64,000 bases of DNA, from positions 124,001 through 188,000 of the forward strand of contig CAVUOA010000012.1 in NCBI GenBank assembly GCA_963742955.1. The letters run 5' to 3'. The notes below the pieces were generated by a model. It did not search any database. It saw only the letters and a list, made by a program, of their open reading frames with translations, and was not told where the DNA came from. Below are positions 1 through 10,393 of the stretch, in pieces; positions within the stretch are counted from its first letter, which is position 1, and every line of letters starts with the position of its first letter. The stretch comes from CAVUOA01 sp963742955. Its GTDB lineage: Bacteria > Bacteroidota > Ignavibacteria > Tepidaquicellales > OLB5. The position numbers and the translations under genes were made by a program.

Positions 1-89
1 TAAGCATGCAGAGTCAGCCTTGGCTGGGCAATGCATGTTCCGGTTAAACTGATAAACAGTATTATAAAAGCGGCAGTAATTTTATTCAT
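1..89 (-). CDS. Outer-membrane beta-barrel protein, N-terminal fragment (runs off window)
   Basis: Only the first 29 codons lie in the window; the gene continues beyond base 1. The visible part is a signal peptide (Met-Asn-Lys, hydrophobic core, small residues, then Ala-Gln) followed by QPRLTLHA. The same Ala-Gln-Pro-(R/K)-Leu-x-(I/L)-His start follows the signal peptides of the genes at 939-1685 and 16719-17528, so this is most likely a third member of that outer-membrane barrel family. A purine-rich GAAGGA lies directly before the ATG. The mature protein is not visible, so the family call rests on the signal-peptide junction alone. Confidence 0.55.
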   Translation of the reverse strand, partial: MNKITAAFIILFISLTGTCIAQPRLTLHA

Positions 90-313
90 TTCCTTCAACT
101 TTATTTGGCTGAAAATCATTAACAGTCAACTTAAAAAGAATTTATCACAACTAAAATACAAAACGAATTTGGAATTTCCCCAATCACAGCAGCTCGTTGA
201 ATTGTTCTATTGACTGACAGATAGCTTACTCTTTTATTTGCAAATAAATGTCCTTATTTTTGCTATATCATTATTAAATTTAATGTTAAATCACTTTTCA
301 AAAATTCAATTTT

Positions 314-874
314 ATGAAAGCAAAATTTGCAATTCTGTTCCTTTTATTGAGTTCAGTATCCTTTTGCCAGAATCCGAATGCCGGTTATATGGGGTATGCA
401 GGAGTAGGGCTTTGTGTACCTATAAACGGGAAAGAGTTTTATAAAAATTATGCGGGGGGTTATAATTTTAACGGGGGAGCAGGTTATGTGTTTGACAGAA
501 CCTATGCAGCAAGGCTTGATTTACAGTATAACAATTTTGCATTCAGAGAAAAGGACCCAGTTTATACAAATCATTTTATCTCTATTACAGTCACCGGAAA
601 CATTTTAGCAGGGGATTTGTATAAAAATTCTTCTTTGAAATCTTACGCGGCTTTTGGATTTGGAGCATCCATTAATACTGTGAAAATAACGAACAAAAAT
701 GAATTTTCAAGCCATACATCAATTAATCTCGGTCTTGGAATCGGTATTGGAGCCATTATTAAAGCTTCGGAAAAAATCGGAGTGTTCACCGAGTTCCAAT
801 ATATGTTCATTTTTCAGGATGGTATAGAAAAAGGATATGTACCTGTTAAAGCAGGAATTACTTATAACATGTAG
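314..874 (+). CDS. Small outer-membrane beta-barrel protein
   Basis: 186 residues. It begins with a classical signal peptide (MKAKFAILFLLLSS, cleavage probably near SFC-QN). The rest alternates polar and hydrophobic residues with many Gly and aromatic residues, as in 8- to 10-strand barrels of the OmpA/OprF-like or 'porin family' type. No enzymatic motif is visible. It is encoded alone and opposite to its neighbours, and ends just before a strong hairpin terminator at 889-920. It is smaller than, and not obviously the same subfamily as, the barrel genes at 939-1685 and 16719-17528. Exact function unknown; location in the outer membrane is inferred. Confidence 0.7.
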   Translation: MKAKFAILFLLLSSVSFCQNPNAGYMGYAGVGLCVPINGKEFYKNYAGGYNFNGGAGYVFDRTYAARLDLQYNNFAFREKDPVYTNHFISITVTGNILAGDLYKNSSLKSYAAFGFGASINTVKITNKNEFSSHTSINLGLGIGIGAIIKASEKIGVFTEFQYMFIFQDGIEKGYVPVKAGITYNM

Positions 875-888
875 ATTATTTTATAAAC

Positions 889-920
889 AAAAAAAGGGAG
901 CCATTCGGCTCCCTTTTTTT
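889..920. terminator. Bidirectional rho-independent terminator
   Basis: Perfect 7-bp GC-rich stem GGGAGCC/GGCTCCC with an ATTC loop, flanked by seven A on the left and seven T on the right. It lies between the convergent genes 314-874 (+) and 939-1685 (-), so it can terminate both. Confidence 0.9.
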
Positions 921-938
921 AATATACGTTTTGAAGAT

Positions 939-1685
939 TTATTTCTTCATCATTTTCTTCGGCTGCATCAAATAGAATGATACACCAACATAGAACTGAG
1001 ATATAACATAGGTTTAATAGCGTTTACGTTGTGTCCAACCGTATGTTCTTTATCTAATAAGTGGATACTCTGTAGCAGTTGTTCCAGTCAGTATCATGCA
1101 CTTCTTGCCAATAAGATTCATCAAAGCATATTTGCCGCCGACTACTATACCTATATTTTTGTTTAAGGTTGATATCAACACCGGCACCGAATGTGAGTCC
1201 GAATCTTGAAGTGGATTTCAATGTACTTTCTGTACCTGTTGTGGGTGTAAATTTACCGCTAAGGAAATTTGCAGTAAATTCTGCGCCTACAAATGGCTGG
1301 GCTTTCTTCTTAGTTAAGAATTTATATTCAACACCCAATCCTGCTGTAAAGCTGTTGAATTTTGAACTGCCAAATACTGTATCCGCCAGAATCAGTCAAA
1401 TCTCCGCTGCTGAATCCCAAGTAAGCTAATGATAAAGTTATACCAAATGAACGGAGTTTTTTGTCAACGTAGAATTTTCCGTCTGCTCCAACATTGTACC
1501 CGCTTTTCATGAAATAATGGTACCGGGTTCTTTGTTATATCATCCGGATAGGTTCCCTTTAAATCGGGCAATGGCAGAGAGTATCCGCCTGTTACGTGTA
1601 TCACCAGTCTTGGCTGAGCAAATGAATTGCCGTTAAAAACGAACAGCACAGCTAAAACTAAAATTAATGCACTTAATTTTTTCAA
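939..1685 (-). pseudogene. Broken outer-membrane beta-barrel protein, paralogue of 16719-17528
   Basis: The signal peptide and first strand (AQPRLVIHVTGGYSLPLPD) match the barrel gene at 16719-17528 (AQPKLTLHITGGYGVPLGD). The ending YVGVSFYLMQPKKMMKK also matches that paralogue's YVGVSFYFGAPKTKMKK. In between, the reading frame must change about five times: near 1515 (extra T), 1386-1387 (extra base in a CC), around 1162 (extra base in an A-run of the minus strand), around 1055 and around 1000. With those changes removed, a continuous barrel of about 248 residues can be read. The indel density is much higher than in the other frameshifted genes of this window, so true decay is plausible, although several shifts fall in homopolymers and could be sequence errors. 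Confidence 0.75.
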
Positions 1686-1898
1686 TTTTTTTCTCCTCTA
1701 ATATTTTGAAAAATTAATTATTGTTTAGAACATGAATATTTAAATCAAATTACATAATCATAGGGTCTGGTAAACCTTAAAATTCTATTGACCTCCAATA
1801 CTCTCCTTTCTAAGTTCAATTATACACCTAAAATTAATTATTAAAGTTTTGATAAACAAGTAGTAAAAGATATAATAATTACAGTAGTTTAGCTAAAT

Positions 1899-4155
1899 CT
1901 ATTTTATTTTCATGTATTTAAGGCGCATTGAATTTCCTAAAACCGTTATAACATCGCTTAATGCCATAAACATAGAAGCCATAATCGGCGAAATTGATAT
2001 CCCGTAAGGAACAAAAACTCCTGCTGCAAGCGGTATTGCTGCTGCATTATAAAAGAATGCCCAGAAGAGATTCTGCTTAATAATACGGATTGTTTTATTA
2101 GAAATTTTAAATAGCGCGGGAATATTTTCAAGCTCTCCCTTAACAAGAATTACATCAGCAGATTGTAGCGCAATATCCTGTCCTGTTCCAATTGCAATCC
2201 CGATATCGGCTTTTGAAAGTGAGGGAGCATCATTAATTCCGTCACCAATCATTGCTACATTTTTTCCGTTTGACTGAAGGTTTGAAATTATTTCCTGTTT
2301 CTTATCAGGAAGTATCTGGTAATAATAATTTTTTATATTGACTTCATCTGCAATTTTTTCAGTAGCAGATTTCCCGTCGCCTGATATTATTGCAAGCTCG
2401 TAGTTTTCTCCGCTGAGTTTTGCAAGAACTTCTTTTGCATTTTCTTTTATCTTATCATTTATTCTTATTTCACCCGAGCAGTTCATTATTTTCGAACAGG
2501 TAAATATCATTAAACCCGTTTTTGGATTCGTTTGCTATTCCGCTTAATTTTTGGTCTTTCTTAAGTAAATTGGCGCCGCCTATTTTATATGCTTTGCCGC
2601 TTATTGATGCCTCAACCCCTATTCCGGAAACAATTCTGAAATCATCCGGCTTATATAGTTCAGCGTTTTTGCCGTTTTCAGATTTATAATGCTCAACAAT
2701 CGCTTTTGCAATCGGGTGTTCGGAAAAATTCTCAATAGAGGCAGCTTTTTTAAGTATTTCATTTTTATCAGTACTGTTCCCGTTTTGCGCGGGAATTATA
2801 TCTGTAACCTCAAATTTTGCATAGGTCAGTGTACCGGTTTTATCAAAAACTATAGTGTTTATTTTACTTATGTTTTCAATTGCTTCGGCATTATTGAACA
2901 GAATTTTATTTTCAGCAGCCCTGCCGACTCCAAGTACAACTGCTATGGGAGTTGCAAGTCCCAGCGCGCAGGGACATGCTATAATCAGTACAGCTACAGC
3001 TTTAAGCAGTGAATAGCTGAAAACCTGGCCAATCCACATGTACCAGACAAGAAATGTAGCTATTGCAATCAATATTACGATAGGAACGAATACTGCTGCA
3101 ACCTTATCTCCGATTCTCTGTATTTTAGGCTTTGATTTCTGCGCATCTTTGACAAGATGAATAATTCTTGAAAGAAAAGTATCTTCCCCGATTTTACCGG
3201 TTTTAATTTTCAGATATCCGTTGAGGTTCATTGTACCGCCGATAACATTTGCGCCGATAACTTTTTCATTAGGTACGGATTCGCCTGTGACCATAGATTC
3301 ATCCACTGCAGATGCGCCTTCGACAACTTCACCATCGACCGGAATTCTTTCCCCCGGCTTAACTATTACTACGTCATCAATTTTTACTTTCTTGATTGGC
3401 ACTTCATATTCAACCCCGTTTTTTACAACAATTGCAGTTTTCGACTGGAGGTTCATCAAAGATTTGATTGCGTACTGTGTTTTGCTCTTAAGATTTGCCT
3501 CGAGATAGTTTCCTGTCAGTATGAATGTGATAATCATCGCAGCGCCTTCAAAATAAACGGAATGATTATGCTCACCGCCAAGGTGGGGGAATAGCATTAT
3601 AACAAAGCTGTAGAGGTATGCAGAAAGCGTTCCAACGGCAATAAGCGTATCCATATCTGCGGTTTTGTTTTTAAGAGCAATCCAAAAGCCTTTTAGAAAC
3701 TTAGAGCCGCACCAGAAAACAACAACTGTTGAAAGCGGCAAGGCAATCCAGTTTGCCGTATCAGAAGAAACAGAAGAAAGAAAGCCGATATGGTCTTTCA
3801 TTCCCAGCGCAACAATGATTATTGAAAGAAAAATGCTCCAGCTTATTTTTATTTTATAAGTTTTTAAGACGCGCTGTTTTTCCTTATCGGATTCATCTTC
3901 TTCGGAATCGTTGTCCGGGTCAACCGCTTTGTAACCGAGCTTATCAATTGTGGTTTTTAGAGTATCCAGGGGGATTTCATTTTCGCAGGTAATAGTGGCA
4001 GTTTCAGCGCCGAGATTTACGGTTATATTCTTTACGCCCTGTATTTTTGCAACAGATTTTTCAATTTTTGAAGCACAGGCGGGACATTCCATCCCTTCTA
4101 TGTTCAATTCAATACTTTTTTCTTTTTCGTTCAGAATCCTGGTTTTGTCACTCAT
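1899..4155 (-). CDS. copA: Copper-type heavy-metal translocating P1B-ATPase (frameshifted)
   Basis: About 751 residues once one frameshift is corrected. Residues 15-80 form an HMA domain with the metal motif GMECPAC (C24, C27). Then come the P1B membrane helices, the actuator TGES motif near residue 280, the ion-channel motif CPC (C394-P-C396), the phosphorylation site DKTGTLT (D438), the nucleotide-binding SEHP motif and the hinge GDGINDAPSL. The CPC motif is typical of Cu(I) exporters. The frame breaks at the GGG (minus strand) at 2473-2475: removing one G restores ELLGEIRIND, so I treat this as a sequence error rather than a dead gene. It is a single gene with no chaperone or regulator beside it. 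Cu+ versus Ag+ specificity cannot be separated from sequence. Confidence 0.9.
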
Positions 4156-4214
4156 AACGGGTTATAATTCCAATATACATATATATCTCTAATATCGTTC
4201 CAAATTAGACCTGT

Positions 4215-4985
4215 TTATTTTCTGCTCACAACCGTAGCAGCTGCCTGGCATACAGGAAGCACAATCATTTCGGCAATCACCGTGTTTTTCCTTCTTGTTA
4301 CGGCAAACAAGGCAGCGTCAGCAATATCCATGGCGCTCAGCGGTTCAAGATTATTGTAAACATTATCAGCTCTCTGTTTATCTCCCCTGAACCTGACTAT
4401 ACTGAACTCAGTCTCAGCAAGACCGGGGTCGATAGTTGTTACCCTTACATCTGTTCCGTTTAAATCAATACGCATCCCTTTTGTTATTGCATCGACTGCA
4501 TGTTTTGAAGCGCAGTACACATTACCGCTGGGATAAACCTCATGTCCGGCTATAGAGCCGATATTAACAATATGACCTGAATTTCTTTTTACCATTTGAG
4601 GAATGACCGCTCTTGAAACATAGAGCAGTCCTTTTACATTAGTATCAATCATTTCTTCCCAGTCTTCCAGCTTACCTTCATAAAGCTTATCGAGCCCCCT
4701 GCTCAATCCTGCATTGTTAATAAGTATATCAATATTTTTCCAGTTTTCATAAAGACCTTCGATAGCGTTCTTAACGTCAGAACTATTTCTCACATCCAGC
4801 TTTAAAGTATGTATTTCAACACCGTATTTGCCTGTCAGTTCGGCTGCAATACTTTTAAGCTTTTCATCTCTGCGTGCCGCCAGAATCAGTTTTGCTCCGT
4901 TTTCGGCAAATAGCCTTGCGCAAGCTTCTCCAAATCCGCTGGAGGCTCCGGTAATTAAAACGATTTTATTTTTTATAGATTCCAT
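4215..4985 (-). CDS. SDR-family NAD(P)-dependent oxidoreductase
   Basis: About 256 residues from the ATG at 4985; an earlier in-frame ATG at 5024 would add 13 residues that do not look like family sequence, so the later start is preferred. Classical short-chain dehydrogenase layout: cofactor motif TGASSGFG near the N-terminus, NNAG mid-protein, and the catalytic YxxxK as YCASKH with an upstream Ser. The AARRDEKL stretch after beta-2 suggests NADP(H) preference (inferred). It resembles the YdfG/serine 3-dehydrogenase branch. It is encoded alone, so the substrate cannot be inferred. Confidence 0.85.
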   Translation of the reverse strand: MESIKNKIVLITGASSGFGEACARLFAENGAKLILAARRDEKLKSIAAELTGKYGVEIHTLKLDVRNSSDVKNAIEGLYENWKNIDILINNAGLSRGLDKLYEGKLEDWEEMIDTNVKGLLYVSRAVIPQMVKRNSGHIVNIGSIAGHEVYPSGNVYCASKHAVDAITKGMRIDLNGTDVRVTTIDPGLAETEFSIVRFRGDKQRADNVYNNLEPLSAMDIADAALFAVTRRKNTVIAEMIVLPVCQAAATVVSRK

Positions 4986-5227
4986 TATTATATTAATTTG
5001 TTGAAAATCAGCCAAATTTAGCAATAATTATTTTATGAAAAAAATCAATAATTGCTTATACCATAGTCGCCCAACTATGACACACTTTGAGGCATAGTGA
5101 CACAACTCTGATTTCATTAAACAAATGTACATTATATATTTATTGATTTTGTTGGAATTTCAAACGTAGTTAAAAGACTATATTGGCATATTTATTGACT
5201 GTATAATAATAACTATCAAAATAAGAA

Positions 5228-8200
5228 ATGTCAAATGTAGAAAAATTGATATTTAAAGAGATTTTCACCAAAACCGATGGAAACAGGACTAAACCGGCAT
5301 CTATTGATGTAGATATTTCTTCCACACCGGGGCTTATCCAGTCAATATACAACGAAGCGCAGGATGCCTACATTCTATTTAGCGCTAAAGGAATGCTTAA
5401 TGTTGAATGCAACAACAAGGCATTTGAACTTTTTGAAATAGATAAAAATGATGAACTCGGTAAAATAGAAATTATCAGGCTTCTTAAAGACTCCCTTAAG
5501 AGCGGAATAGGGAAAAATATATTCCTTACTGTTGCCGATTCAGGTATGTGGAACAATGAAGTGAAATTTACTTCAAAGCTGGGCCATGAATTCTGGGGTG
5601 ATACTGCTATCAGCACAATTAAAACAGACAGCAGCAATTTTTACCTGACAAGAATAATTGATATAACCGAAAAGAAAATTGCTGAAAAGGAATTAATTGA
5701 ATCCGAAAAAGACTACAGGGAGCTTTTTGAATATGCACACGATGCTATAATTGTTTTTGAACCCGATGATGAAACTGTGCTCGATGTTAATAACCAGGCA
5801 TGCAAGCTTTATGGTTTTGAGAAAAACGAGTTTATAGGTTTATCGCTGCAGGCAATCAGCAAGAACGTGGAAAAAGGCAGGCTTACGGTTAAAACAATAA
5901 TGGAGCGGGGCGGACAGCAGCAGATTAACTCTACACATTACCGCAAAGACGGAACTGAGCTATTTCTTGAAATAAATGCAGCCTGCATTAACTACAAAGG
6001 CAGAAAAGCAATAATTATAATTAACCGTGATATCACTGACAGGCTTACCGCCCAGAAACAATTAATCAGAACCCAGTTAAGGCTTGCGCATATATTAAAC
6101 AACCTCCCGCATATAGTACTTTATGAAACAGGGAGCGGCAATGAATTTTTCTCCGAAAATGTAACAAACCTGCTCGGATATCCGGTGGAAGAATTCCGCA
6201 GTAAAAATTTCCTGAGGACGCTGATTCACCCGGATGATTTGGACAAAGTGAGCAGGAATATAATTAACTGGCATAATCTTGATGCTCCGGGAATACTGAA
6301 AAATGAATTCAGGGTAAGGAAATCTGACGGCTCATACATATGGCTTGAGGATAATATGATTCAAATCAGGGATGATTCCAATTTCAAATATATTACAGGA
6401 GTGCTGGTTGATATTACTGACAGGAAAAATACCGAATCGGAATTATTGAATGCTAAACTTCTTGCGGAATCGGCTACAAAGGCAAAGTCTGATTTTCTCG
6501 CAACTATGAGCCATGAAATCAGAACTCCGATGAACGGTGTTATTGGTATGACCGGTTTGCTTATGCAAACATCACTCGGCAAAGAACAAAAAGAATTTGT
6601 CGAAACAATCAGAATGAGCGGTGAAGCTTTGCTGGCTATCATTAATGATATTCTTGATTATTCTAAGATTGAGCTTGATAAAATGGAGCTTGAAGAACAT
6701 CCGTTCGAGCTTAGAACATGCATAGAAGAATCATTCGAGCTGCTAAGCTCTAAAGCAGCAGAAAAAGAAGTTGACCTTCTCTATTATATTCAGCCGGATG
6801 TTCCCCAGGGTATCATTGGTGACGGTTCAAGACTTAGGCAGGTTTTGGTTAATCTTATCGGCAACGCAATCAAATTTACGGAGAAAGGAGAAATTTTTGT
6901 ATCGGCTAAGCTTGAATCAAAAAAAGAAAAAGACCTTATTATAAAATTCTCTGTAAAAGATACAGGTATCGGTATTGCAAAAGACAAAATTCCGCGTCTT
7001 TTCAAGCCGTTTTCGCAGGTAGATTCTTCTACAACCCGAAAGTACGGCGGTACGGGACTGGGACTTGCAATAACATCCCGGCTTGTGAGCTTAATGAACG
7101 GGAATATGAATGTATCAAGCGAGCCGGGAAAGGGTTCTGATTTTATATTCAGTATTAAAGTTCAGGAATCGCCGCATTCAGGAGTATCTCTTAAAAATAT
7201 TCCCGAACTGAAAAATAAAAAAGCGCTGATTGTTGATGATAATAAAACCAATCTCCAGATATTATCGCTTCAGTGCCAGTCATGGGGGATGGCACCTACG
7301 GTTTACGATACTCCCTTTGAAGCTATCGAAAAGCTCCGCGCCGGTGAAAAATTCGATATTGCCCTAATAGATATGCAAATGCCGGAAATGGACGGTATTT
7401 CACTGGCAAAAGAAATTAAAAAAATAATGGCATTAAATGATTTACCGATGATTTTGCTTACTTCAATAGGTATGATTAGCAGGTATTCGGCAGAAAACAG
7501 GGAACTGTTTTCATCATATGTTACAAAACCGGTTAAGCAATCACAGTTATTTGATATTCTTGTTAATGTACTTTCAGGCACAGAAAGAGTCAGCGTGAGA
7601 AATGAAGGCTCTTCAAGAATCGATAAAGAATTATCGGTAAAATTTCCGCTCAATATTCTTATTGCAGAAGATAATGTTATTAACCAGAAGCTTCTGCTCC
7701 GCATGCTTTCCAAAATGGGCTACCTTGCAGATATTGTAAATAACGGTCTTGAGGTCCTCGAAGCGCTTGAACGCCAGAAGTATGATATTGTGTTTATGGA
7801 TATTCAAATGCCGGAAATGGACGGGATAGAAGCTTCAAAGAGAATAATTAAACAATATGACGTTTCACGGAAACCTATTGTAATTGCAGTTACAGCAAAT
7901 GCAATGGCGGGAGATAAGGAAAAATATCTTACTGCAGGTATGGACGATTATATGAGCAAGCCTATAGTTCTGGAACACCTGGAAAGAATTATCCGCAAAT
8001 GGGGTAACGAGAAAAAGAAGAAAAGCTTAGAGGCGAAAAAGAAAAGCTACAACGTCCCATTAATAGACCGTGACAGTATAGATAACCTTAAAGCAATTTC
8101 AGGCACAGACGATGATGATTTCTTAAAGGAAATAATTTCTCTGTACCTCGACCAGCTCCCTTCATTGATGACAAATATTACAGATTCATTTCAAAAGAAG

Positions 8201-8416
8201 GATACCGATAAATTTAAAAGAGCTGTTCATACTCTTAAAGGAGCAAGCCTGAACGTAGGCGCAAAAGCTCTGGGAGAACATGCCAGGGGGATTGAAGAAT
8301 CAACTAAGCTTGAGGGAATTGAATCTCAATCTAAAATGCTGGCAGAGCTTGAAAATCTGAAAGAGAAAACTGCGGAAGAAATGAAAAATTTTATTGACAA
8401 GTTTAATTTAAATTAA
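5228..8416 (+). CDS. Hybrid sensor histidine kinase with three PAS, two receiver and one Hpt domain
   Basis: 1062 residues, no clear membrane segment, so probably cytoplasmic. Order: PAS (about 30-155), PAS (about 160-280), PAS/PAC (about 290-410), HisKA with H429 in MSHEIRTPMNG, HATPase with the DTGIGI and GGTGLGL boxes, receiver 1 with D715 (LIDMQMPEMDG), receiver 2 with D858 (FMDIQMPEMDG) and K in MSKPI, and a C-terminal Hpt domain with H1001 (VHTLKGAS). This is a complete internal phosphorelay of the BarA/TorS type. It sits 12 bp upstream of an NtrC-type regulator, which is the obvious partner. Signal unknown. Confidence 0.93.
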   Translation: MSNVEKLIFKEIFTKTDGNRTKPASIDVDISSTPGLIQSIYNEAQDAYILFSAKGMLNVECNNKAFELFEIDKNDELGKIEIIRLLKDSLKSGIGKNIFLTVADSGMWNNEVKFTSKLGHEFWGDTAISTIKTDSSNFYLTRIIDITEKKIAEKELIESEKDYRELFEYAHDAIIVFEPDDETVLDVNNQACKLYGFEKNEFIGLSLQAISKNVEKGRLTVKTIMERGGQQQINSTHYRKDGTELFLEINAACINYKGRKAIIIINRDITDRLTAQKQLIRTQLRLAHILNNLPHIVLYETGSGNEFFSENVTNLLGYPVEEFRSKNFLRTLIHPDDLDKVSRNIINWHNLDAPGILKNEFRVRKSDGSYIWLEDNMIQIRDDSNFKYITGVLVDITDRKNTESELLNAKLLAESATKAKSDFLATMSHEIRTPMNGVIGMTGLLMQTSLGKEQKEFVETIRMSGEALLAIINDILDYSKIELDKMELEEHPFELRTCIEESFELLSSKAAEKEVDLLYYIQPDVPQGIIGDGSRLRQVLVNLIGNAIKFTEKGEIFVSAKLESKKEKDLIIKFSVKDTGIGIAKDKIPRLFKPFSQVDSSTTRKYGGTGLGLAITSRLVSLMNGNMNVSSEPGKGSDFIFSIKVQESPHSGVSLKNIPELKNKKALIVDDNKTNLQILSLQCQSWGMAPTVYDTPFEAIEKLRAGEKFDIALIDMQMPEMDGISLAKEIKKIMALNDLPMILLTSIGMISRYSAENRELFSSYVTKPVKQSQLFDILVNVLSGTERVSVRNEGSSRIDKELSVKFPLNILIAEDNVINQKLLLRMLSKMGYLADIVNNGLEVLEALERQKYDIVFMDIQMPEMDGIEASKRIIKQYDVSRKPIVIAVTANAMAGDKEKYLTAGMDDYMSKPIVLEHLERIIRKWGNEKKKKSLEAKKKSYNVPLIDRDSIDNLKAISGTDDDDFLKEIISLYLDQLPSLMTNITDSFQKKDTDKFKRAVHTLKGASLNVGAKALGEHARGIEESTKLEGIESQSKMLAELENLKEKTAEEMKNFIDKFNLN

Positions 8417-8428
8417 AACTAAACTAAA

Positions 8429-9817
8429 ATGGCAAAGATATTAGTTGTAGATGATGAATTAACATCTCAGGCAATCATAAAGAAAATTCTTAGTGAAGCC
8501 GGGCATGAAGTAACAACTGCCGGTGATTCGGAATCAGCATTGGGAAAAATTAAAGAAGTAAAATATGACGTTGTATTAACCGATTTTAACATGCCGGGTA
8601 AAAACGGTATCGAGCTTACTGCAGAAGCTGTTACTATTGAACCTGAGCTGGTTGTGATACTTATAACCGCTTACGCTTCTATTAAATCGGTTGTTGAAGC
8701 TGTTAAGCTGGGCGCTTTTGATTATCTTACTAAGCCCGTAGATAAAGATGAGCTGCTTTTATCTATAAACAGGGGGCTTGAAAAAGTAAACCTGCTGAAG
8801 GAAAACCAGTTCCTGAAAGACCGTCTTGAAAGGTCAGAAGAAAACACATCTGATGATTCCGATTACCTCACATCAAGCGCTAAAGTTAAAGAGATGCTTG
8901 ATGAAGGCAAAAAAGTAGCGCAGTCTGACTCAACAGTGCTTATTACCGGCTTAAACGGAACAGGCAAAGAAGTATTTGCCAAGTTCATTCACAAGAACAG
9001 CAAAAGAGCTGACCAGCCGTTTGTGGTAATAAACTGCGCAGCTCTTTCGGAGCAGCTTCTTGAATCTGAGTTATTCGGTCATATAAGAGGTTCATTTACC
9101 GGGGCTATTAAAGATAAGAAAGGGTATTTTGAAATTGCAGATAACGGTACAATATTTCTCGATGAAATAGGAGAAATCAGCCCGCAGATTCAGGTAAAGC
9201 TGCTTAGAGTTCTCCAGGAGAGGGAATTTTCAAAAGTGGGGGAGACCAAAAAGCAAACCACAAATATCAGAATTTTGGCAGCAACTAACAAAGAGCTTCA
9301 TGAACAGATTGAAATCGGCTCGTTCAGGGAAGACCTTTATTACAGGCTGAACGTTTTCGAGTTCCATCTGCCTTCGCTTAAAGACAGACCCGAGGATATA
9401 GAATTTTATTTTGATAAATTTGTAAATAATTTTGCTTTAAAGAGCAAGAAACCGCTTAAGAAAATAAGTGATGATGTAAGGAAAATATTGAATGCTTACA
9501 GCTGGCCCGGTAATATAAGGGAATTAAAAAATATTGCCGAAAGAGTAACAATACTCAGTGAAGGTCCTGTAATAACGGTTGACTTGCTTCCCTCGAAGTT
9601 TCTTTCTAACGGGAAAGAAAATATCCAGACTACCGATTACAATCAAAATAAAGAAATTGTAATCCGTAATTTTGAAGTAAACTTCATCACGAAATTTCTC
9701 CGGCTGAATAAAGGCAACGTTGCCGCAACTGCGCGGACAATTAACTTTCATCCCGTCAGCTTAAGGCAGAAACTTGCCAAGCTGGGAATTGACCCGGATA
9801 CGGTTAAATTTAATTAG
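8429..9817 (+). CDS. Sigma-54-dependent response regulator (NtrC family)
   Basis: 462 residues. Receiver domain with phospho-acceptor D52 (VLTDFNMPGKNG), sigma-54-interacting AAA+ ATPase (Walker A GLNGTGKE from residue 174; GSFTGA loop from residue 221; Walker B IFLDEIGE), and a C-terminal Fis-type helix-turn-helix (about 425-455, GNVAATARTINFHPVSLRQKL). The GSFTGA loop has Ser where the family consensus GAFTGA has Ala, and Walker A lacks the usual GESG start. Both are mild variants and the ATPase looks functional. It follows the hybrid kinase by 12 bp, so they are co-transcribed. It ends tail-to-tail with the next gene, overlapping it by 4 bp. Confidence 0.93.
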   Translation: MAKILVVDDELTSQAIIKKILSEAGHEVTTAGDSESALGKIKEVKYDVVLTDFNMPGKNGIELTAEAVTIEPELVVILITAYASIKSVVEAVKLGAFDYLTKPVDKDELLLSINRGLEKVNLLKENQFLKDRLERSEENTSDDSDYLTSSAKVKEMLDEGKKVAQSDSTVLITGLNGTGKEVFAKFIHKNSKRADQPFVVINCAALSEQLLESELFGHIRGSFTGAIKDKKGYFEIADNGTIFLDEIGEISPQIQVKLLRVLQEREFSKVGETKKQTTNIRILAATNKELHEQIEIGSFREDLYYRLNVFEFHLPSLKDRPEDIEFYFDKFVNNFALKSKKPLKKISDDVRKILNAYSWPGNIRELKNIAERVTILSEGPVITVDLLPSKFLSNGKENIQTTDYNQNKEIVIRNFEVNFITKFLRLNKGNVAATARTINFHPVSLRQKLAKLGIDPDTVKFN

Positions 9818-10272
9818 TCGCTCAGCGTTTTTTCAGGCCGTATTTCCGGATGCATAATATGCCCGCCTAAGTTTGCGGTTATACCTACAGAGCCTATATA
9901 CACTATTGCAAGCACTGCCAGCGAGTAGCTGAGCCACGACGGTATCTTCTTTTCTTTCTTATACATCAGTGCGGTAATTAACGAAACTGCACCGATTACC
10001 TCCATAATTATCAATGATATTAAAGCCGCGCTTTCATGCGGTTCTATAAGCTCTTCCGAAATGCCGGGCAGGTTTTTTATTGATTCTTCCGCCGGGTCAC
10101 CGGTAAAATATACAGGCAGTATAATAAGAGCTATGCATACAAAGAACCATAAAGAAATTCTTATCAGGTTTTCTTTCTTTTTTATTACTGCATAGCCAAA
10201 AAATATGAACAGGATTATTGAACCGATAATTGGAAAGTGATTCAGGTATAAATGAGCATGAGCTAAATCCAT
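9814..10272 (-). CDS. Four-helix integral membrane protein, DUF2231-like
   Basis: 152 residues with four hydrophobic segments (about 10-30, 38-58, 85-105 and 112-132). It starts HLYLNHFPIIGSI, which resembles the conserved His-x-Asn-His-Phe-Pro start of small DUF2231-like membrane proteins, and His residues recur near the C-terminus (GGHIMHPE). Such proteins are sometimes found near haem or respiratory genes, but no such neighbour exists here. Its 3' end overlaps the regulator gene by 4 bp in convergent orientation. Function not known. Confidence 0.7.
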   Translation of the reverse strand: MDLAHAHLYLNHFPIIGSIILFIFFGYAVIKKKENLIRISLWFFVCIALIILPVYFTGDPAEESIKNLPGISEELIEPHESAALISLIIMEVIGAVSLITALMYKKEKKIPSWLSYSLAVLAIVYIGSVGITANLGGHIMHPEIRPEKTLSD

Positions 10273-10328
10273 GATATCCTCCGTACGGAACGGGTAATTT
10301 ATTATTACCCGGTTAGTTTAAATTAAAA

Positions 10329-10361
10329 GAGGCTCACGGGAACATTCATCCCCGGAGCCTC
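10329..10361 (-). terminator. Rho-independent terminator after the sialidase-like gene
   Basis: Stem GAGGCTC/GAGCCTC extended by CGGG/CCCG with one bulged A. On the minus strand the stem is followed by TTTTAATT. It is placed just after the stop codon of 10394-12013. Confidence 0.75.
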
Positions 10362-10393
10362 CCCCAAAACTTAATACTAAGATAAGCGGAATA

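Noticed and set aside
31..213. Open frame on + strand at the left edge
   Set aside because: It overlaps the signal-peptide fragment on the minus strand and has no motif or gene-like composition.
238..444. 68-residue + strand frame
   Set aside because: It overlaps the barrel gene 314-874, which has a signal peptide and full family-like composition.
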